64,000 nt of DNA from Hylemonella gracilis ATCC 19624 (GCF_000211835.1 NZ_AEGR01000102.1:39818-103817); one strand, 5' to 3'. Numbered from the stretch's first letter, positions 28,201 through 38,902 are shown. The notes: generated by a model not told the origin, from the sequence alone. Numbers and translations: made by a program.

Positions 28201-29172
28201 ATGCCAACGCAGTACGCGCCCGAACGTACCCTCCAGCGGCTGGAGTGGACGGTGCTGCGCCGTCTCGATGGCCTGCTGCAGGGCGACCATCGCACCCTGC
28301 TGCGAGGCGCGGGCTTGGACTTGGCCGATCTGCGCGAATACCAGGATGGGGACGACGTGCGCCACATCGACTGGAATGTCACGGCACGCGTGGGCCACCC
28401 CCATGTGCGCGTCCATGCCGAGGACCGTGAACTGAGCGCCTGGTTCCTGATCGACCTCAGCGCCTCGCTCGACTTCGGCTCGGGACAGCGACCCAAGCGC
28501 GCGCAATTGATCGATGTCGTCGCCGTGCTGGCGCGCCTGCTGACGCGCCGTGGCAACCGTGTCGGTGCCGTGATCTACGACCGGGGCGTGCGCGCCATCC
28601 TGCCGCCGGGCACCAGCCGCCCGCATGTGCTGCGGCTGCTGCACCTGCTGCACAGCCCGCCGAAGAAGGCCGCGCAGACGGACGCGGGCCCGACCCGACT
28701 GCATGAACTGATGGACGCGGCCAACCACTTGCTGCGCCGCCGCAGCGCGGTCTTCCTGCTCTCGGACTTCCTCAGCGAACCGGGATGGGAACGCCCGTGC
28801 GCGCATCTGGCGCGCCGACACGACATGGTGGCCGTGCGTCTGTACGACCCGCTGGAACAACAATTGCCTGACCTCGGCCTGCTGCCCTTGCAGGACGTGG
28901 AGACCGGTGAAGTGCTGCTGGTGGACACACAAGACCCGGTGTTTCGCGAGCGTTTCGCGCACCTGGCCGCCCAGCGCGAGGACGCCCTCCGAGACAGCCT
29001 GGCCCGAGCCGGTCTTGATCTGCTGGAACTGGCGGCGGAGGAAGATCTATTGCCCGCGCTGCTGCGCTTTGTCCGCCTGCGCGCTGAGCGCACTCGCGCA
29101 GGCGCGAACCGGCCAGGGGCAGTCCCGCAGGCCGACCGCGGGCTGCGCTTGGTCGAGAAGGAGGTCGCATGA
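28201..29172 (+). CDS. DUF58 domain protein (MoxR partner)
   Basis: A 323-residue protein with the DUF58 core motif DLREYQDGDDVRHIDWNVTA (about 41-60), followed by a VWA-like fold beginning WFLIDLSASLDFGSG (about 82-96), which keeps a DxSxS-like arrangement. DUF58 proteins are regular partners of MoxR ATPases and are thought to be substrates or adaptors. The gene is tightly packed between moxR and the VWA gene, so the three are surely co-transcribed. There is no signal peptide or membrane helix, so it is likely cytoplasmic. Confidence 0.9.
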   Translation: MPTQYAPERTLQRLEWTVLRRLDGLLQGDHRTLLRGAGLDLADLREYQDGDDVRHIDWNVTARVGHPHVRVHAEDRELSAWFLIDLSASLDFGSGQRPKRAQLIDVVAVLARLLTRRGNRVGAVIYDRGVRAILPPGTSRPHVLRLLHLLHSPPKKAAQTDAGPTRLHELMDAANHLLRRRSAVFLLSDFLSEPGWERPCAHLARRHDMVAVRLYDPLEQQLPDLGLLPLQDVETGEVLLVDTQDPVFRERFAHLAAQREDALRDSLARAGLDLLELAAEEDLLPALLRFVRLRAERTRAGANRPGAVPQADRGLRLVEKEVA

Positions 29173-30209
29173 GTTTCCTCTGGCCCACGCTGCTGTTGAT
29201 GCTGTTGGTGCTGCCCCTGCTGGTGGGCTGGTACGTCTGGCTGTGGCGGCGCAAACGCCGTCAAGTCTTGCCGTACGCCAGCCTGTCACTCATCAAACAA
29301 GCCATGACGCCCCAACGCACGTGGCGACGGCACCTTCCCCCCGCCCTGCTGCTGCTCGCGCTGGCTTCGCTGTTGTTGGCTGCGGCACGCCCCTTGGCCA
29401 AGATCGCCCTGCCGACCCAGCAAGAAACCATCATGCTGGCCATCGACGTGTCCGGCAGCATGCGCGCCACCGACGTGGCGCCGAGCCGGATGGAAGCAGC
29501 GCAAGCCGCGGCGCGGGCTTTCCTGGCCGATCTTCCCCGCCACGTGAAGGTCGGCATCGTTGCTTTCGCGGGCTCGGCGCAGATCGCGCAGCTGCCAACC
29601 ACCAACCGCGAGGACTTGAACGCAGCCATCGACCGCTTTCAGTTGCAACGCGGCACCGCTATTGGCAACGGCATCGTGCTGTCGCTGGCGGCGATTTTTC
29701 CGGAGGTCGGCATCGACCTGGGGCAGTTCTCCTATGGCCGTCCCGGACAGCCGCGTGGCCCATCGCTGGACATGCCCCCCGCAGGCCCCCCACCCACGCC
29801 CGTGGCCCCTGGCTCCTACGGCTCCGCGGCCATCATCCTGCTCACCGATGGACAACGCACCACGGGCATAGACCCGCTGGAAGCCGCCAAACTGGCCTCC
29901 GAGCGGGGTGTGCGCGTCTACACCGTGGGCGTGGGCACGGTCGAGGGCGTGACGGTCGGCTTCGAGGGCTGGTCGATGCACGCGCGGCTGGACGAGGAAT
30001 CGCTCAAGCACATCGCGCAGCAGACGCGCGCGGAGTATTTCCACGCGGCCTCGGCCGAGGCCTTGACGCAGGTCTACGAAACCCTGAGCTCGCGCCTGAC
30101 GATCGAAAAGAAGGAAACCGAAATCACCGCCCTGCTGGCCTTGCTGGGCGCCTTGCTGGTGATCGCCAGCGCCACGCTGTCGATGCTCTGGTTCCACCGC
30201 GTGGCCTGA
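29169..30209 (+). CDS. VWA domain membrane protein (BatA-like)
   Basis: A 346-residue membrane protein with N-terminal helices at about 5-25 and 56-74, a von Willebrand A domain, and a C-terminal helix near 320-342. The metal-dependent adhesion site is intact: DVSGSM (93-98), a threonine loop at TAIGNG, and the LLTDGQRT aspartate. A proline-rich insert lies between about 200 and 220. With MoxR and DUF58 it resembles a Bat-like (BatA) module without BatB-D. Such systems support envelope or stress functions; the specific target is not evident. Confidence 0.9.
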   Translation: MSFLWPTLLLMLLVLPLLVGWYVWLWRRKRRQVLPYASLSLIKQAMTPQRTWRRHLPPALLLLALASLLLAAARPLAKIALPTQQETIMLAIDVSGSMRATDVAPSRMEAAQAAARAFLADLPRHVKVGIVAFAGSAQIAQLPTTNREDLNAAIDRFQLQRGTAIGNGIVLSLAAIFPEVGIDLGQFSYGRPGQPRGPSLDMPPAGPPPTPVAPGSYGSAAIILLTDGQRTTGIDPLEAAKLASERGVRVYTVGVGTVEGVTVGFEGWSMHARLDEESLKHIAQQTRAEYFHAASAEALTQVYETLSSRLTIEKKETEITALLALLGALLVIASATLSMLWFHRVA

Positions 30210-30234
30210 TGCACGGCCAGACGACCACGCCGCC

Positions 30235-30567
30235 TCAGCCCGGAAAACGCGAGGGCCTGTGGTCCTGGTGGTCCACCTCGACCATCCACAGCAAGGCCGC
30301 TCCAGCGCCGGAGCTGGCCCAATCCGGTTCCTCGCTCTGGATTTCGTCCAGCAGGGCCGGGTTCGGCTGCGTCAGCAAGCGCAGCAGCCTGGCGCGGTCC
30401 TCGACCGTCAACTCGGGAACCACGCGCGCGCAGGCTTGCGCCTTCATGTGCGCGCGCACGGCTGGCGAGGCGGACTCGTAGATTTCGCGGGCCAGCGCGT
30501 CGACCGTCACGGGCAAAACCGAGGTCGACGCGGTCTGAACAGCCGCATCACGGGGGTGCATGTTCAT
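30235..30567 (-). CDS. Small hypothetical protein
   Basis: A 110-residue acidic protein that I do not recognise. ATG 30567 is preceded at five bases by GGAG, a good ribosome site. The sequence is helical and polar (VTVDALAREIYESASPAVRAH and LTVEDRARLLRLLTQPNP), with no signal peptide, cysteine cluster or membrane helix. It converges on the VWA gene 25 bases away, and a plus-strand frame overlaps it but looks like a shadow. Protein-like composition and the ribosome site favour a real gene. Confidence 0.55.
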   Translation of the reverse strand: MNMHPRDAAVQTASTSVLPVTVDALAREIYESASPAVRAHMKAQACARVVPELTVEDRARLLRLLTQPNPALLDEIQSEEPDWASSGAGAALLWMVEVDHQDHRPSRFPG

Positions 30568-30770
30568 AGGCTCTCCATCGCAAACCTGTCTACTGGGCAT
30601 GAGGTCAGGCCCAGTCAAGTTGCTCGGAACCGATGATGAATCAGGGCTGTGGCGCCCCGATGCATCACGTGCAAACCTGGGTAAAGGAAAAGTAAATCGG
30701 GAGGTCCCCCGGTGACGTCAACCAGGGCAGCCGTGGGACTGATCGTCCCTGGATTGATCTCCAGTCGCCC

Positions 30771-31460
<690 letters not shown>

Positions 31461-31483
31461 CCAATACTCCCCAAAACCAAGGT

Positions 31484-31576
31484 GCGGGCTCCCGTGGAAC
31501 CGGCTTCGCCGGGCCACTGGGAGCGCCCCCTTGAGGGGGGTGGCGCAGCGAACGAAGGGAGCGGAGCCTGGGGGTG
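31484..31576 (-). repeat. C/G-rich extragenic palindromic repeat, copy 4
   Basis: It shares GGAACCGGCTT-GCCGGGCC, a GCGCCCCCTT/GAGGGGG pair and AGCCTGGGGG with copy 3 (17243-17352), in the same order. It lies between lolC and lolD on their transcript, a position where REP-like hairpins often tune the ratio of operon products. Confidence 0.65.
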
Positions 31577-31577
31577 C

Positions 31578-32861
31578 TCATTCATACCGCAGCGCCTCCG
31601 CGGGATTCACGCGACTGGCACGCCAGCTCGGGTACAGCGTGGCCGCGAAAGCCAGCACCAGGGAAATCAGGGCGATGGGCACGATGTCGCTGGCCAGCGG
31701 TTCGCTGGGCATGCGGCTGATCAGGTAGATGTCCTGCGGCAGGAAGCTGGCGTGCAGGAGGCGCTCCAGGGCGGGCACCAGCACGTCGATGTTGAACGCC
31801 ACGCCCAGGCCCAGGACCAGGCCCGCCAAGGTGCCGATCACGCCCACCAGCGAGCCTTGCACCACGAACACCCCCATGATGCTAGCCGGGCTCGCGCCGA
31901 GGGTGCGCAGGATGGCGATGTCGGCGCGCTTGTCGGTGACCGTCATCACCAGCGTGGACACCAGATTGAAGGCCGCCACCGCGACGATGAGCGTGAGGAT
32001 TATGAACATCATGCGCTTCTCCAATTGAACGGCGGCGAACCAGGTGCGGTTCTGCTGCGTCCAGTCGCGCACCACCAGGTCGTGGTTCTGCTGCCGGGTC
32101 AGGCTGATGACCAGGTCGGAGGCGACCTCACGCGCCTGGTGCAAGTCCTTGAGCTTGACGCGGATGCCGGTGGCACCTTCCAGCCGGAAGATGCGCGCGG
32201 CGTCGGCCACGTGCATCAGCGCCAGGCCCGCGTCGTATTCGTAGTGGCCGGAATGGAACAGACCCACCACCGTCATCTGCTTCATGCGCGGCAGCACGCC
32301 AGCGGGCGTGACCTGGCCGCTGGGCGCGATCAGCGTCACCGGATCGCCCACGCGCACACCCAGCTGACGCGCCAACTCACGGCCGAGCACGATGCCGAAT
32401 TCCCCCGGCACCAGCCGCTCCAGCACGCGGGCGTTGCCCGCCTCCCCTTGCAGTCCCTCGGCGAGGTCGGTCACCTGGCCTTCCAGGCCGGGCACGATGC
32501 CGCGCAGCACGGCCCCCTTCATGTCCTCGCCCCGCGCCAGCAAGGCCTGCGCGGCGATGAAAGGGGCCGCCCCAACGACCTGCGGGTGCTGGCGCACCAG
32601 CTCCAGCGTGCGCCCGGCGTCGGGCAGGGCCAGCCCGTCGGCGGAATAGATTTCGATGTGCGAGACCACGCCGAGCATGCGGTCGCGCACTTCCTTCTGG
32701 AAACCGTTCATCACGGACAGCACGATGATCAGCGCGGCCACCCCGAGCGCGATGCCCAGCATGGACACCCCAGAAATGAAAGAGATGAAGCCATTGCGCC
32801 GCGTCGCCCGGCCGGCGCGCGTGTAGCGCCAGCCCAGGCTCAGTTCATAAGGCCATTCCAT
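31578..32861 (-). CDS. lolC: Lipoprotein-releasing ABC transporter permease (LolC/LolE family)
   Basis: A 427-residue inner-membrane protein with the FtsX/LolCE layout: one N-terminal helix (about 24-48), a large periplasmic domain, and three C-terminal helices from about 270 on. Family landmarks are YELSLGWRYTRA at the N-terminus, SVMNGFQKEVRDRMLG, and the C-terminal YPSWRASRVNPAEALRYE. ATG 32861 gives this standard N-terminus. A single permease gene with lolD is common in betaproteobacteria, forming a homodimeric complex, so the name LolC is nominal. It is divergent from the RpfE-like gene. Confidence 0.92.
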   Translation of the reverse strand: MEWPYELSLGWRYTRAGRATRRNGFISFISGVSMLGIALGVAALIIVLSVMNGFQKEVRDRMLGVVSHIEIYSADGLALPDAGRTLELVRQHPQVVGAAPFIAAQALLARGEDMKGAVLRGIVPGLEGQVTDLAEGLQGEAGNARVLERLVPGEFGIVLGRELARQLGVRVGDPVTLIAPSGQVTPAGVLPRMKQMTVVGLFHSGHYEYDAGLALMHVADAARIFRLEGATGIRVKLKDLHQAREVASDLVISLTRQQNHDLVVRDWTQQNRTWFAAVQLEKRMMFIILTLIVAVAAFNLVSTLVMTVTDKRADIAILRTLGASPASIMGVFVVQGSLVGVIGTLAGLVLGLGVAFNIDVLVPALERLLHASFLPQDIYLISRMPSEPLASDIVPIALISLVLAFAATLYPSWRASRVNPAEALRYE

Positions 32862-32925
32862 GCAGGTCCCGTCGTTTCTTTTGCGGATTGCTCGAAGCGG
32901 TCGGACTGTACAGGACAATCGGCGC

Positions 32926-33951
32926 ATGCCTTTTCAGCAGTTCCTGATTCCCCATGCCCTGGTGGACGACGCCGAGGCCGTGCCCGCCGCCCGTGCGGCG
33001 CTGTTTACCGCCTTCAAGAACGCCCCCGCCGCGCGCGGACACGGACTGACCTGGCTGCGCAACCATCTGGACCACGCCGCACCGCAGACCCGGCGCCTGG
33101 CCGCGCAAGGCGTGGTCAACGCGCACGAAGACGTCCTGGCCCGGGCCCAAGGCCTGGACCCGCAGTCCCCGCCCTGGGCCGCATTGCGCGCGCAGGCCCT
33201 GGGCTTGCCCGACGCCGGCACCACGGCGTGGGCCTTCCTCACACCCGCGCACTGGGTGCTGCCCCAGGGCGTCGGCCAGACTCAAGTGAGCCTGAGTGAC
33301 CCGGCGCAATTGCGGCTGGACGAAGCCGAGGCCCGAGCCTTCTGCGCCGCCATGCGACCGTATTTCGCCGAAGACGGCCTGACATTGCACATCGACACCC
33401 CCGGGCAGTGGCTGGTCTGCGGCGAAGCGCTGCGTGGCCTGCGCAGCCCCGCGCCCGAGCGCGTGCTGGCACTGGGCGGGGACGTGGCGCCCTGGCTGCC
33501 GTCCACATCCCCGGGCGCCCCGCTGCTGCGCCGCCTGCAGAACGAGATGCAAATGCTGCTCTACACCCTCGCCGCCAACGACGCACGCGAGGCACGGGGC
33601 CTGCCCTCGGTGAACTCCTTCTGGCTCCATGGCTGCGGCGCGCTGGACGCGACGCCCATGCCGCAGGACACCTGGGCCGTGTTGGACTCTCTGCGTGAGC
33701 CTGCGTTGCTCGGCTACACCCGAGGTGATTGGCGGGCCTGGGCCGACGCCTGGCGCGATTTGGATGCGCGAATGCAGACGGCCTCGCACGCCGAGCCCGC
33801 ACCGACCCGTCTCGTGCTTTGCGGTCTCCACACCCTCCTCACCTGGGACCACGCCGAGCCCACCTCTGGTGGATTCTGGCGTCGCCTGCGTCGACGCCTG
33901 CAACCGCGCCGCAAGAATGAGGCCCTCGCAGAATTGCTGGTCCGCGCATGA
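32926..33951 (+). CDS. RpfE-like conserved protein of unknown function
   Basis: A 341-residue cytoplasmic protein without recognisable catalytic motif. It has features I associate with the RpfE-type 'regulatory protein' family of Xanthomonas and betaproteobacteria: the LPSVNSFWLHGCG segment near residue 225, and linkage to recJ, also seen in the Xanthomonas rpf region. Some databases describe relatives as phosphoglycerate-mutase-like. The extreme C-terminus is strongly basic (WRRLRRRLQPRRKNE). It overlaps recJ by four bases (ATGA), so the two are translationally coupled. Function is unknown. Confidence 0.7.
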   Translation: MPFQQFLIPHALVDDAEAVPAARAALFTAFKNAPAARGHGLTWLRNHLDHAAPQTRRLAAQGVVNAHEDVLARAQGLDPQSPPWAALRAQALGLPDAGTTAWAFLTPAHWVLPQGVGQTQVSLSDPAQLRLDEAEARAFCAAMRPYFAEDGLTLHIDTPGQWLVCGEALRGLRSPAPERVLALGGDVAPWLPSTSPGAPLLRRLQNEMQMLLYTLAANDAREARGLPSVNSFWLHGCGALDATPMPQDTWAVLDSLREPALLGYTRGDWRAWADAWRDLDARMQTASHAEPAPTRLVLCGLHTLLTWDHAEPTSGGFWRRLRRRLQPRRKNEALAELLVRA

Positions 33952-35780
33952 AGATCGTCACCCGTGATGTACCACCCCGCGTGGCGTGGGCACTCGAACA
34001 GGCCGGCGTGCATCCCCTGCTGGCGCGCCTGTATGCCGCCCGCGGCGTACGCGACAAGGAAGAGCTGGACGACGCCCTCGCGCGCTTGCTGCCACCGACC
34101 ACGCTCAAGGGCACGGCCGAAGCCGCCATCCTGCTGGCCGACGCGATCGCCGCCGATCAGCGCTTGTGCATCGTGGCCGATTACGACTGCGACGGTGCCA
34201 CCGCCTGCGCCGTTGGCATCCGCGGCCTGCGCATGCTGGGTGCGCGCCACGTGCATTACATCGTGCCCGACCGGGTGGTGGACGGCTACGGCCTCACCGC
34301 TCCCATCAGCCGACGCGTGAAGGACAGCGGCGCAGATTTGCTGATCACCGTGGACAACGGCATCGCCAGCATGGAGGGGGTGGCGCTGGCGCGCGAACTG
34401 GGCATGCGGGTGCTGGTCACCGACCACCATCTGCCCGCGGCCGAACTGCCCCAGGCGGACGTCATCGTGAACCCGAATCAACCGGGTGATGCCTTCGAGA
34501 GCAAGTCCCTGGCGGGCGTGGGCGTGATGTTTTACGTGCTGCTGGCGCTGCGCGCGGAGCTGCGCGCGCGCGGGGTGCTGGACCCCGCCACGCAGCCCAA
34601 ACTCGACGCGCTGCTGCCCCTGGTGGCGCTGGGCACCGTGGCCGACGTGGTGAAGCTGGACGCCAACAACCGCCGCTTGGTCGCACAAGGGCTGAAACGC
34701 ATCCGCGCGGGCCACATGCCCGAGGGCCTGCGCGCCCTGTTCGATGTCGCTTCCCGCAAGCCCGCGCAGGCCAGCGCCTTCGATTTCGGTTTCGCGCTCG
34801 GTCCGCGGATCAACGCCGCCGGGCGGCTGGCGGACATGACGCTGGGCATTGAGTTGCTCCTGACCGACGACGTCGGCCGCGCCGACGAGCTGGCCCGAAT
34901 GCTCGACGGCATCAACCGCGAGCGACGCGAGATCGAAGGCGAGATGCGGGCGCAGGCGCTGGAGATCGTCGAGCAAATTTTCGCCCGCAGAGGAGCCACC
35001 GAGCCGTCGCCAGGTCGCCCCAAGACGGTGAGCCCCACCGGTCCGAACCACGCGCAGGACCTGCCTGCGACTGGGGGCAGCGAGGACGCGGGAGTGCCAA
35101 GCGTGGGGGCCAACATCTCAGCGCTCTGCGTTTTCGACCCCGATTTCCACGAAGGCGTGGTCGGCATCGTCGCCGCGCGGCTGAAGGACAAACTGCACCG
35201 CCCCAGCTTCGTCTTCGCCGCCAGCCGAGCGCCCGGCCATGAAGGCGAGCTGAAAGGCTCGGGGCGATCCATCCCCGGGTTTCACCTGCGCGATGCCTTG
35301 GACTTGGTGTCCAAGCGCCATCCGGGCGTGCTGCTGCGTTTTGGTGGTCATGCCATGGCGGCGGGTTGCACCATCGCCGAAGCCCATTTCGAGGTCTTCG
35401 AACGGGCGCTGGACGAGGTCGCGCGCGAATGGCTGGATGCAGCCACGTTGACACGCCGCATCGAGACCGACGGCGCGCTGCCCGCTGAGTACCGCCGCAC
35501 GGACGTGGTGGACGCGCTGGCACGCGAGGTCTGGGGACAGGGTTTCGCCCCCCCCACCTTCAGCGAAGAGGTGGAAGTGCTCTCGCAGCGGCTGGTGGCT
35601 GAAAAGCATCTGGCGCTCAAGCTCAGGCATCAAGGTCAGCCGGTTGATGGCATCTGGTTTGGCCGCGCCGAACCGTTGCCCCCCAGCCACAGCCGGGTCA
35701 AGCTGGCCTTCCGACTGGAAGCCGACGAATGGCAAGGGGTGCGCCGGTTGCGCTTCCTGGTCGAAGGCGCCGAGCTTTAG
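33948..35780 (+). CDS. recJ: Single-stranded-DNA-specific exonuclease RecJ
   Basis: A 610-residue DHH-family 5'-3' exonuclease used in recombination and mismatch repair. Motifs include VADYDCDGATA (76-86), ITVDNGIAS, the DHH triad at 159-161 and SLAGVGVMFY in the N-terminal core. C-terminal motifs include GSGRSIPGFHLRDAL and RFGGHAMAAG. It is about 30 residues longer than the E. coli enzyme. Residues about 348-388 are a low-complexity, proline/glycine-rich insert between the two catalytic-core halves, encoded by DNA that resembles the local C/G-rich repeats. The frame is intact through the insert. Confidence 0.95.
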   Translation: MKIVTRDVPPRVAWALEQAGVHPLLARLYAARGVRDKEELDDALARLLPPTTLKGTAEAAILLADAIAADQRLCIVADYDCDGATACAVGIRGLRMLGARHVHYIVPDRVVDGYGLTAPISRRVKDSGADLLITVDNGIASMEGVALARELGMRVLVTDHHLPAAELPQADVIVNPNQPGDAFESKSLAGVGVMFYVLLALRAELRARGVLDPATQPKLDALLPLVALGTVADVVKLDANNRRLVAQGLKRIRAGHMPEGLRALFDVASRKPAQASAFDFGFALGPRINAAGRLADMTLGIELLLTDDVGRADELARMLDGINRERREIEGEMRAQALEIVEQIFARRGATEPSPGRPKTVSPTGPNHAQDLPATGGSEDAGVPSVGANISALCVFDPDFHEGVVGIVAARLKDKLHRPSFVFAASRAPGHEGELKGSGRSIPGFHLRDALDLVSKRHPGVLLRFGGHAMAAGCTIAEAHFEVFERALDEVAREWLDAATLTRRIETDGALPAEYRRTDVVDALAREVWGQGFAPPTFSEEVEVLSQRLVAEKHLALKLRHQGQPVDGIWFGRAEPLPPSHSRVKLAFRLEADEWQGVRRLRFLVEGAEL

Positions 35781-35910
35781 TGTTTCCCGGGCCAGAGAGG
35801 GCCTTCGGTACCGGTGCCCCGCGAGGGTATGCCCTTCCCCCATTCCTGGGATGGACCCCAGCGGGACTTCAAATTTAGAGTGTCCGGATTTGCTCGTCAC
35901 CCGGCACCCC

Positions 35911-37158
35911 ATGAATATCCGTCAACCCATCCACCTGATGGGAGAGATTCCCCGCACCGCGACCAGCGCGCAGGGGGGCACCGCGCCCGAATTCACCGCC
36001 AGAACTTCGCGCAGAGTCGCGCGCAAGGGCTCGAAACACCCGACGGATCGTGCGCGCGCGCATTGGCTGGTGCGCATGAACTATTCCAATCGTTTTTTGG
36101 TTTGCGCGCTGCTGGGACTTCCTCTGAGTGCGCACCTGCTGGACATCGGAGCCCCTTCGTGGCTTTGGGGGCTGCTGATCGCTCAGTTCTACATCTACCC
36201 CCATCTGCTCTATTGGCGCGCGCGGCTGGCACGAGATCAGTTGCGCGCTGAAATGCCCCACCTGATGATGGACTGCGCGGCCAGCGGCGCCTGGGCCGCC
36301 GCCCTGGGCTTTCCAACCTGGCTCAGCTTCGTGCTGTTCGCTTGCAACAACATCAACTTCGTGGCGTTCTATGGCGGACGCACTGGCGTGCCGAGACTGG
36401 TGGGCGCCATGGGCTTGGGCGCCGCGGTGGTCTGGTTCAGTGGCCTGCACTACCCGCTGAATCCGGACACCGGCGTCGCCGCGACGGTTTTGTCCATGGT
36501 GGCCCTCACCCTCTATCTGGTGGCCTTCGGTCACACGGGCCACCAGCGCGCCTTGGCTTGGCGCAAGAGCAATCTGAAACTGCGTGAGCAGTACAAGAAA
36601 ATCAACGCTTTGCAAGCCCGCCTGCGCGAGCAGGCCGTGCGCGACCCGCTCACGGGTTTGTACAACCGTCGCCATCTGGGTGAGGTGCTCGAGCCCGAAC
36701 TCGCGCGCTGCCGCGCTGCTCGCTCCTCGCTGGCGGTGGTGCTGATCGACGTCGACCACTTCAAGTGCATCAACGACACCCGAGGCCACGCCGTCGGCGA
36801 CCTGGTGCTGCAAAGCTTGGCCCAGCTCATGCAGCGCCACGTGAGGGCGCAGGACATGGTGTTCCGCTATGGCGGGGAGGAATTTCTGCTGTTGCTGCCG
36901 GACATCTCCCTGGAAACCGCGGCCCAGCGCGCCGAGGCCTTGCGCACGGCATTTGGCCAGACACCGATGCGCGTCAGCGCCAAGGAGGCGCCCCCTCTGA
37001 CCGTGACCCTGTCATGCGGCGTCGCGGCCTTTCCCCTGCACGCTGAACAGGGCGAAGCGCTGATCAGTTGCGCGGACCAGGCCCTCTACGCCGCGAAGCG
37101 CCAGGGCCGCAATCGCACCCAGGTCTGGCAACCAGGGGCCCATGCCGTGTGCGGTTGA
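35911..37158 (+). CDS. Membrane diguanylate cyclase (MASE2-GGDEF)
   Basis: A 415-residue protein. Residues 1-50 are a basic cytoplasmic tail, and 55-150 resemble the MASE2 sensor domain (NYSNRFLVCALLGLPLSAH, QFYIYPHLLYW). Further helices run to about 210, then a short coiled coil, then a GGDEF domain from about 245. The active site is GGEEF (321-325). An inhibitory I-site RAQD (312-315) sits exactly five residues before it, so product feedback by cyclic di-GMP is expected. ATG 35911 is chosen as the first start after recJ giving a sensible N-terminus. It is near two chemoreceptors and a flagellin gene. Confidence 0.92.
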   Translation: MNIRQPIHLMGEIPRTATSAQGGTAPEFTARTSRRVARKGSKHPTDRARAHWLVRMNYSNRFLVCALLGLPLSAHLLDIGAPSWLWGLLIAQFYIYPHLLYWRARLARDQLRAEMPHLMMDCAASGAWAAALGFPTWLSFVLFACNNINFVAFYGGRTGVPRLVGAMGLGAAVVWFSGLHYPLNPDTGVAATVLSMVALTLYLVAFGHTGHQRALAWRKSNLKLREQYKKINALQARLREQAVRDPLTGLYNRRHLGEVLEPELARCRAARSSLAVVLIDVDHFKCINDTRGHAVGDLVLQSLAQLMQRHVRAQDMVFRYGGEEFLLLLPDISLETAAQRAEALRTAFGQTPMRVSAKEAPPLTVTLSCGVAAFPLHAEQGEALISCADQALYAAKRQGRNRTQVWQPGAHAVCG

Positions 37159-37174
37159 AAGAACCGCGTCCAAC

Positions 37175-38902
37175 TCAGAACAGGCCCCAGCCGTCTTTGT
37201 CTTCCGATGCTGCTGCAGTGCTGTTGCCCAATTGACGGGGCGCGGAGGTGCGCGCCGTCTTCAGGGGTGCGGCGGCGGCGGGCCGTGCCTTGGGGGCCGA
37301 GCGCGGCGCGGCTTGAGGCGCCGACGCAGCGGGAGCTCCCGCCAGGGCCTGCTGCTGGACCTTGAACACAGCAACCACTTCCGACAAGCGACGGGCCTGA
37401 TCCCGCAGGGACGACGCCGCCGCGCTGGACTCCTCGACCAGGGCCGCGTTCTGCTGGGTGACTTGATCCAGGTTGGTCACCGCCTGATTGACCTGCTTGA
37501 TGCCATCGCGCTGCTCGGCGGCGGCGGCAGTAATTTCGCCGATCAAGTCGGAGACGCGCTTGACGCCGGACACGATCTCTTCCATGCCCTTGCCCGCCTG
37601 GGCCACCTGGATCGAGCCCATCTGCACCGCGTCCACCGAGTTGCCGATCAGGCCCTTGATCTCCTTGGCGGCTTCGGCACTGCGCTGCGCGAGGCTGCGC
37701 ACCTCGCCCGCGACCACCGCGAAGCCTCGGCCCTGCTCACCCGCCCGAGCCGCCTCCACCGCCGCGTTGAGCGCCAAGATGTTGGTCTGGAAGGCGATGC
37801 CGTCGATCACGCCGATGATGTCGTTGATCTTGGTGGACGCATCGGTGATCAGCTTCATGCTCTCGATCACTTGCTGCACCACGTTGCCGCCCTCCTGGGC
37901 CGATTGCGCCGCCTTGGAAGCCAACTGGTTGGCCTGGGTGGCGGTGTCGGCCGACTGCCCCACGGTCGAGGTGAACTCTTCCAGGCTGGCGGCAGTTTCT
38001 TCCAGATTGGCGGCCATCTGCTCGGTGCGTGCCGAGAGATCGGTGTTGCCACTGGCAATCTCACCCGAGGCCGAGCTCACGGCCTCGACGCTGGAGCGGA
38101 CTTCGGTGATCACACCGCGCAGGCGCTCAACCATGGAGGCGGTCGCGCGCAAGAGATTGCCGAATTCGTCGGTGCGCCGGACGATGACCGTGACCGTCAG
38201 ATCTCCGCTGGCGATCGCCTCCGTCACCTTGACCGCGTGGGCCAGCGGCTTGGTGATGGCACTGATCAGGTACATGGCGAGGAGGATGCCGAGGATGAAG
38301 ATCACCGCCGCGCAGGCGAAAGCGATGACCAGCAACCGGGTCTGCGCGGCTGCGGCCTCGGCCACGGCGGCATCGCGGTTCTTCTCCTGGATTTCGACGA
38401 ATTTGTTGATCGCACCGATGTAGACCGTCGCTCGCGGCTTGTATTCTTTCTCCACAAAGGCCTGGCGCGTGGCCATGTCGACGCCCTGGTTGATCATTTC
38501 GGTGATCTTGGGCGTCTGGCCGCGAACTTCCGCGCGGGCGGCGACCACCGCCTCCAGGGCGGCCTTTTCCTCCGGTGAGGTGGCTTCCTGGGTGATCTTC
38601 TCCTGCACCGGGTTCAGGCTGGCGGTGATGGCCGCCACCTTCTCGCTCAGCTGCTGGGCCAGGGCCGGGTCGGTGGACACCATGCGGCTCATGGACATGT
38701 CCATGGCGTGTGCCGCGCGGTCGCGCCAGTGCGTTGCGGTGGTGATGCGCCCCTCGGTTGTGCGCACTTGCTGCAGCGCGGAGTCGGCCACATCCTCAAA
38801 ACGCAGCAGCGTCACCACCGATAGCGTCAGCAGGGACAGCATCAATAGCAGCACTGTGGCCCACAGTTTTTGGGCCACGCGCAGGTCGTCGAAGAATTTC
38901 AT
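37175..38902 (-). CDS. Methyl-accepting chemotaxis protein (first copy)
   Basis: A 575-residue chemoreceptor. Helix one is at about 13-33, a four-helix-bundle periplasmic sensor spans about 35-190, helix two about 190-212, then a HAMP domain and the signalling coiled coil. The hairpin tip [20 protein letters not shown] is intact. The C-terminus has an alanine/proline-rich linker ending in GWGLF, which fits the xWxxF tether for CheR/CheB. The ligand is unknown. It converges on the diguanylate cyclase gene. It is closely similar in layout to the receptor at 44424-46190, so the two are paralogues. Confidence 0.95.
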   Translation of the reverse strand: MKFFDDLRVAQKLWATVLLLMLSLLTLSVVTLLRFEDVADSALQQVRTTEGRITTATHWRDRAAHAMDMSMSRMVSTDPALAQQLSEKVAAITASLNPVQEKITQEATSPEEKAALEAVVAARAEVRGQTPKITEMINQGVDMATRQAFVEKEYKPRATVYIGAINKFVEIQEKNRDAAVAEAAAAQTRLLVIAFACAAVIFILGILLAMYLISAITKPLAHAVKVTEAIASGDLTVTVIVRRTDEFGNLLRATASMVERLRGVITEVRSSVEAVSSASGEIASGNTDLSARTEQMAANLEETAASLEEFTSTVGQSADTATQANQLASKAAQSAQEGGNVVQQVIESMKLITDASTKINDIIGVIDGIAFQTNILALNAAVEAARAGEQGRGFAVVAGEVRSLAQRSAEAAKEIKGLIGNSVDAVQMGSIQVAQAGKGMEEIVSGVKRVSDLIGEITAAAAEQRDGIKQVNQAVTNLDQVTQQNAALVEESSAAASSLRDQARRLSEVVAVFKVQQQALAGAPAASAPQAAPRSAPKARPAAAAPLKTARTSAPRQLGNSTAAASEDKDGWGLF

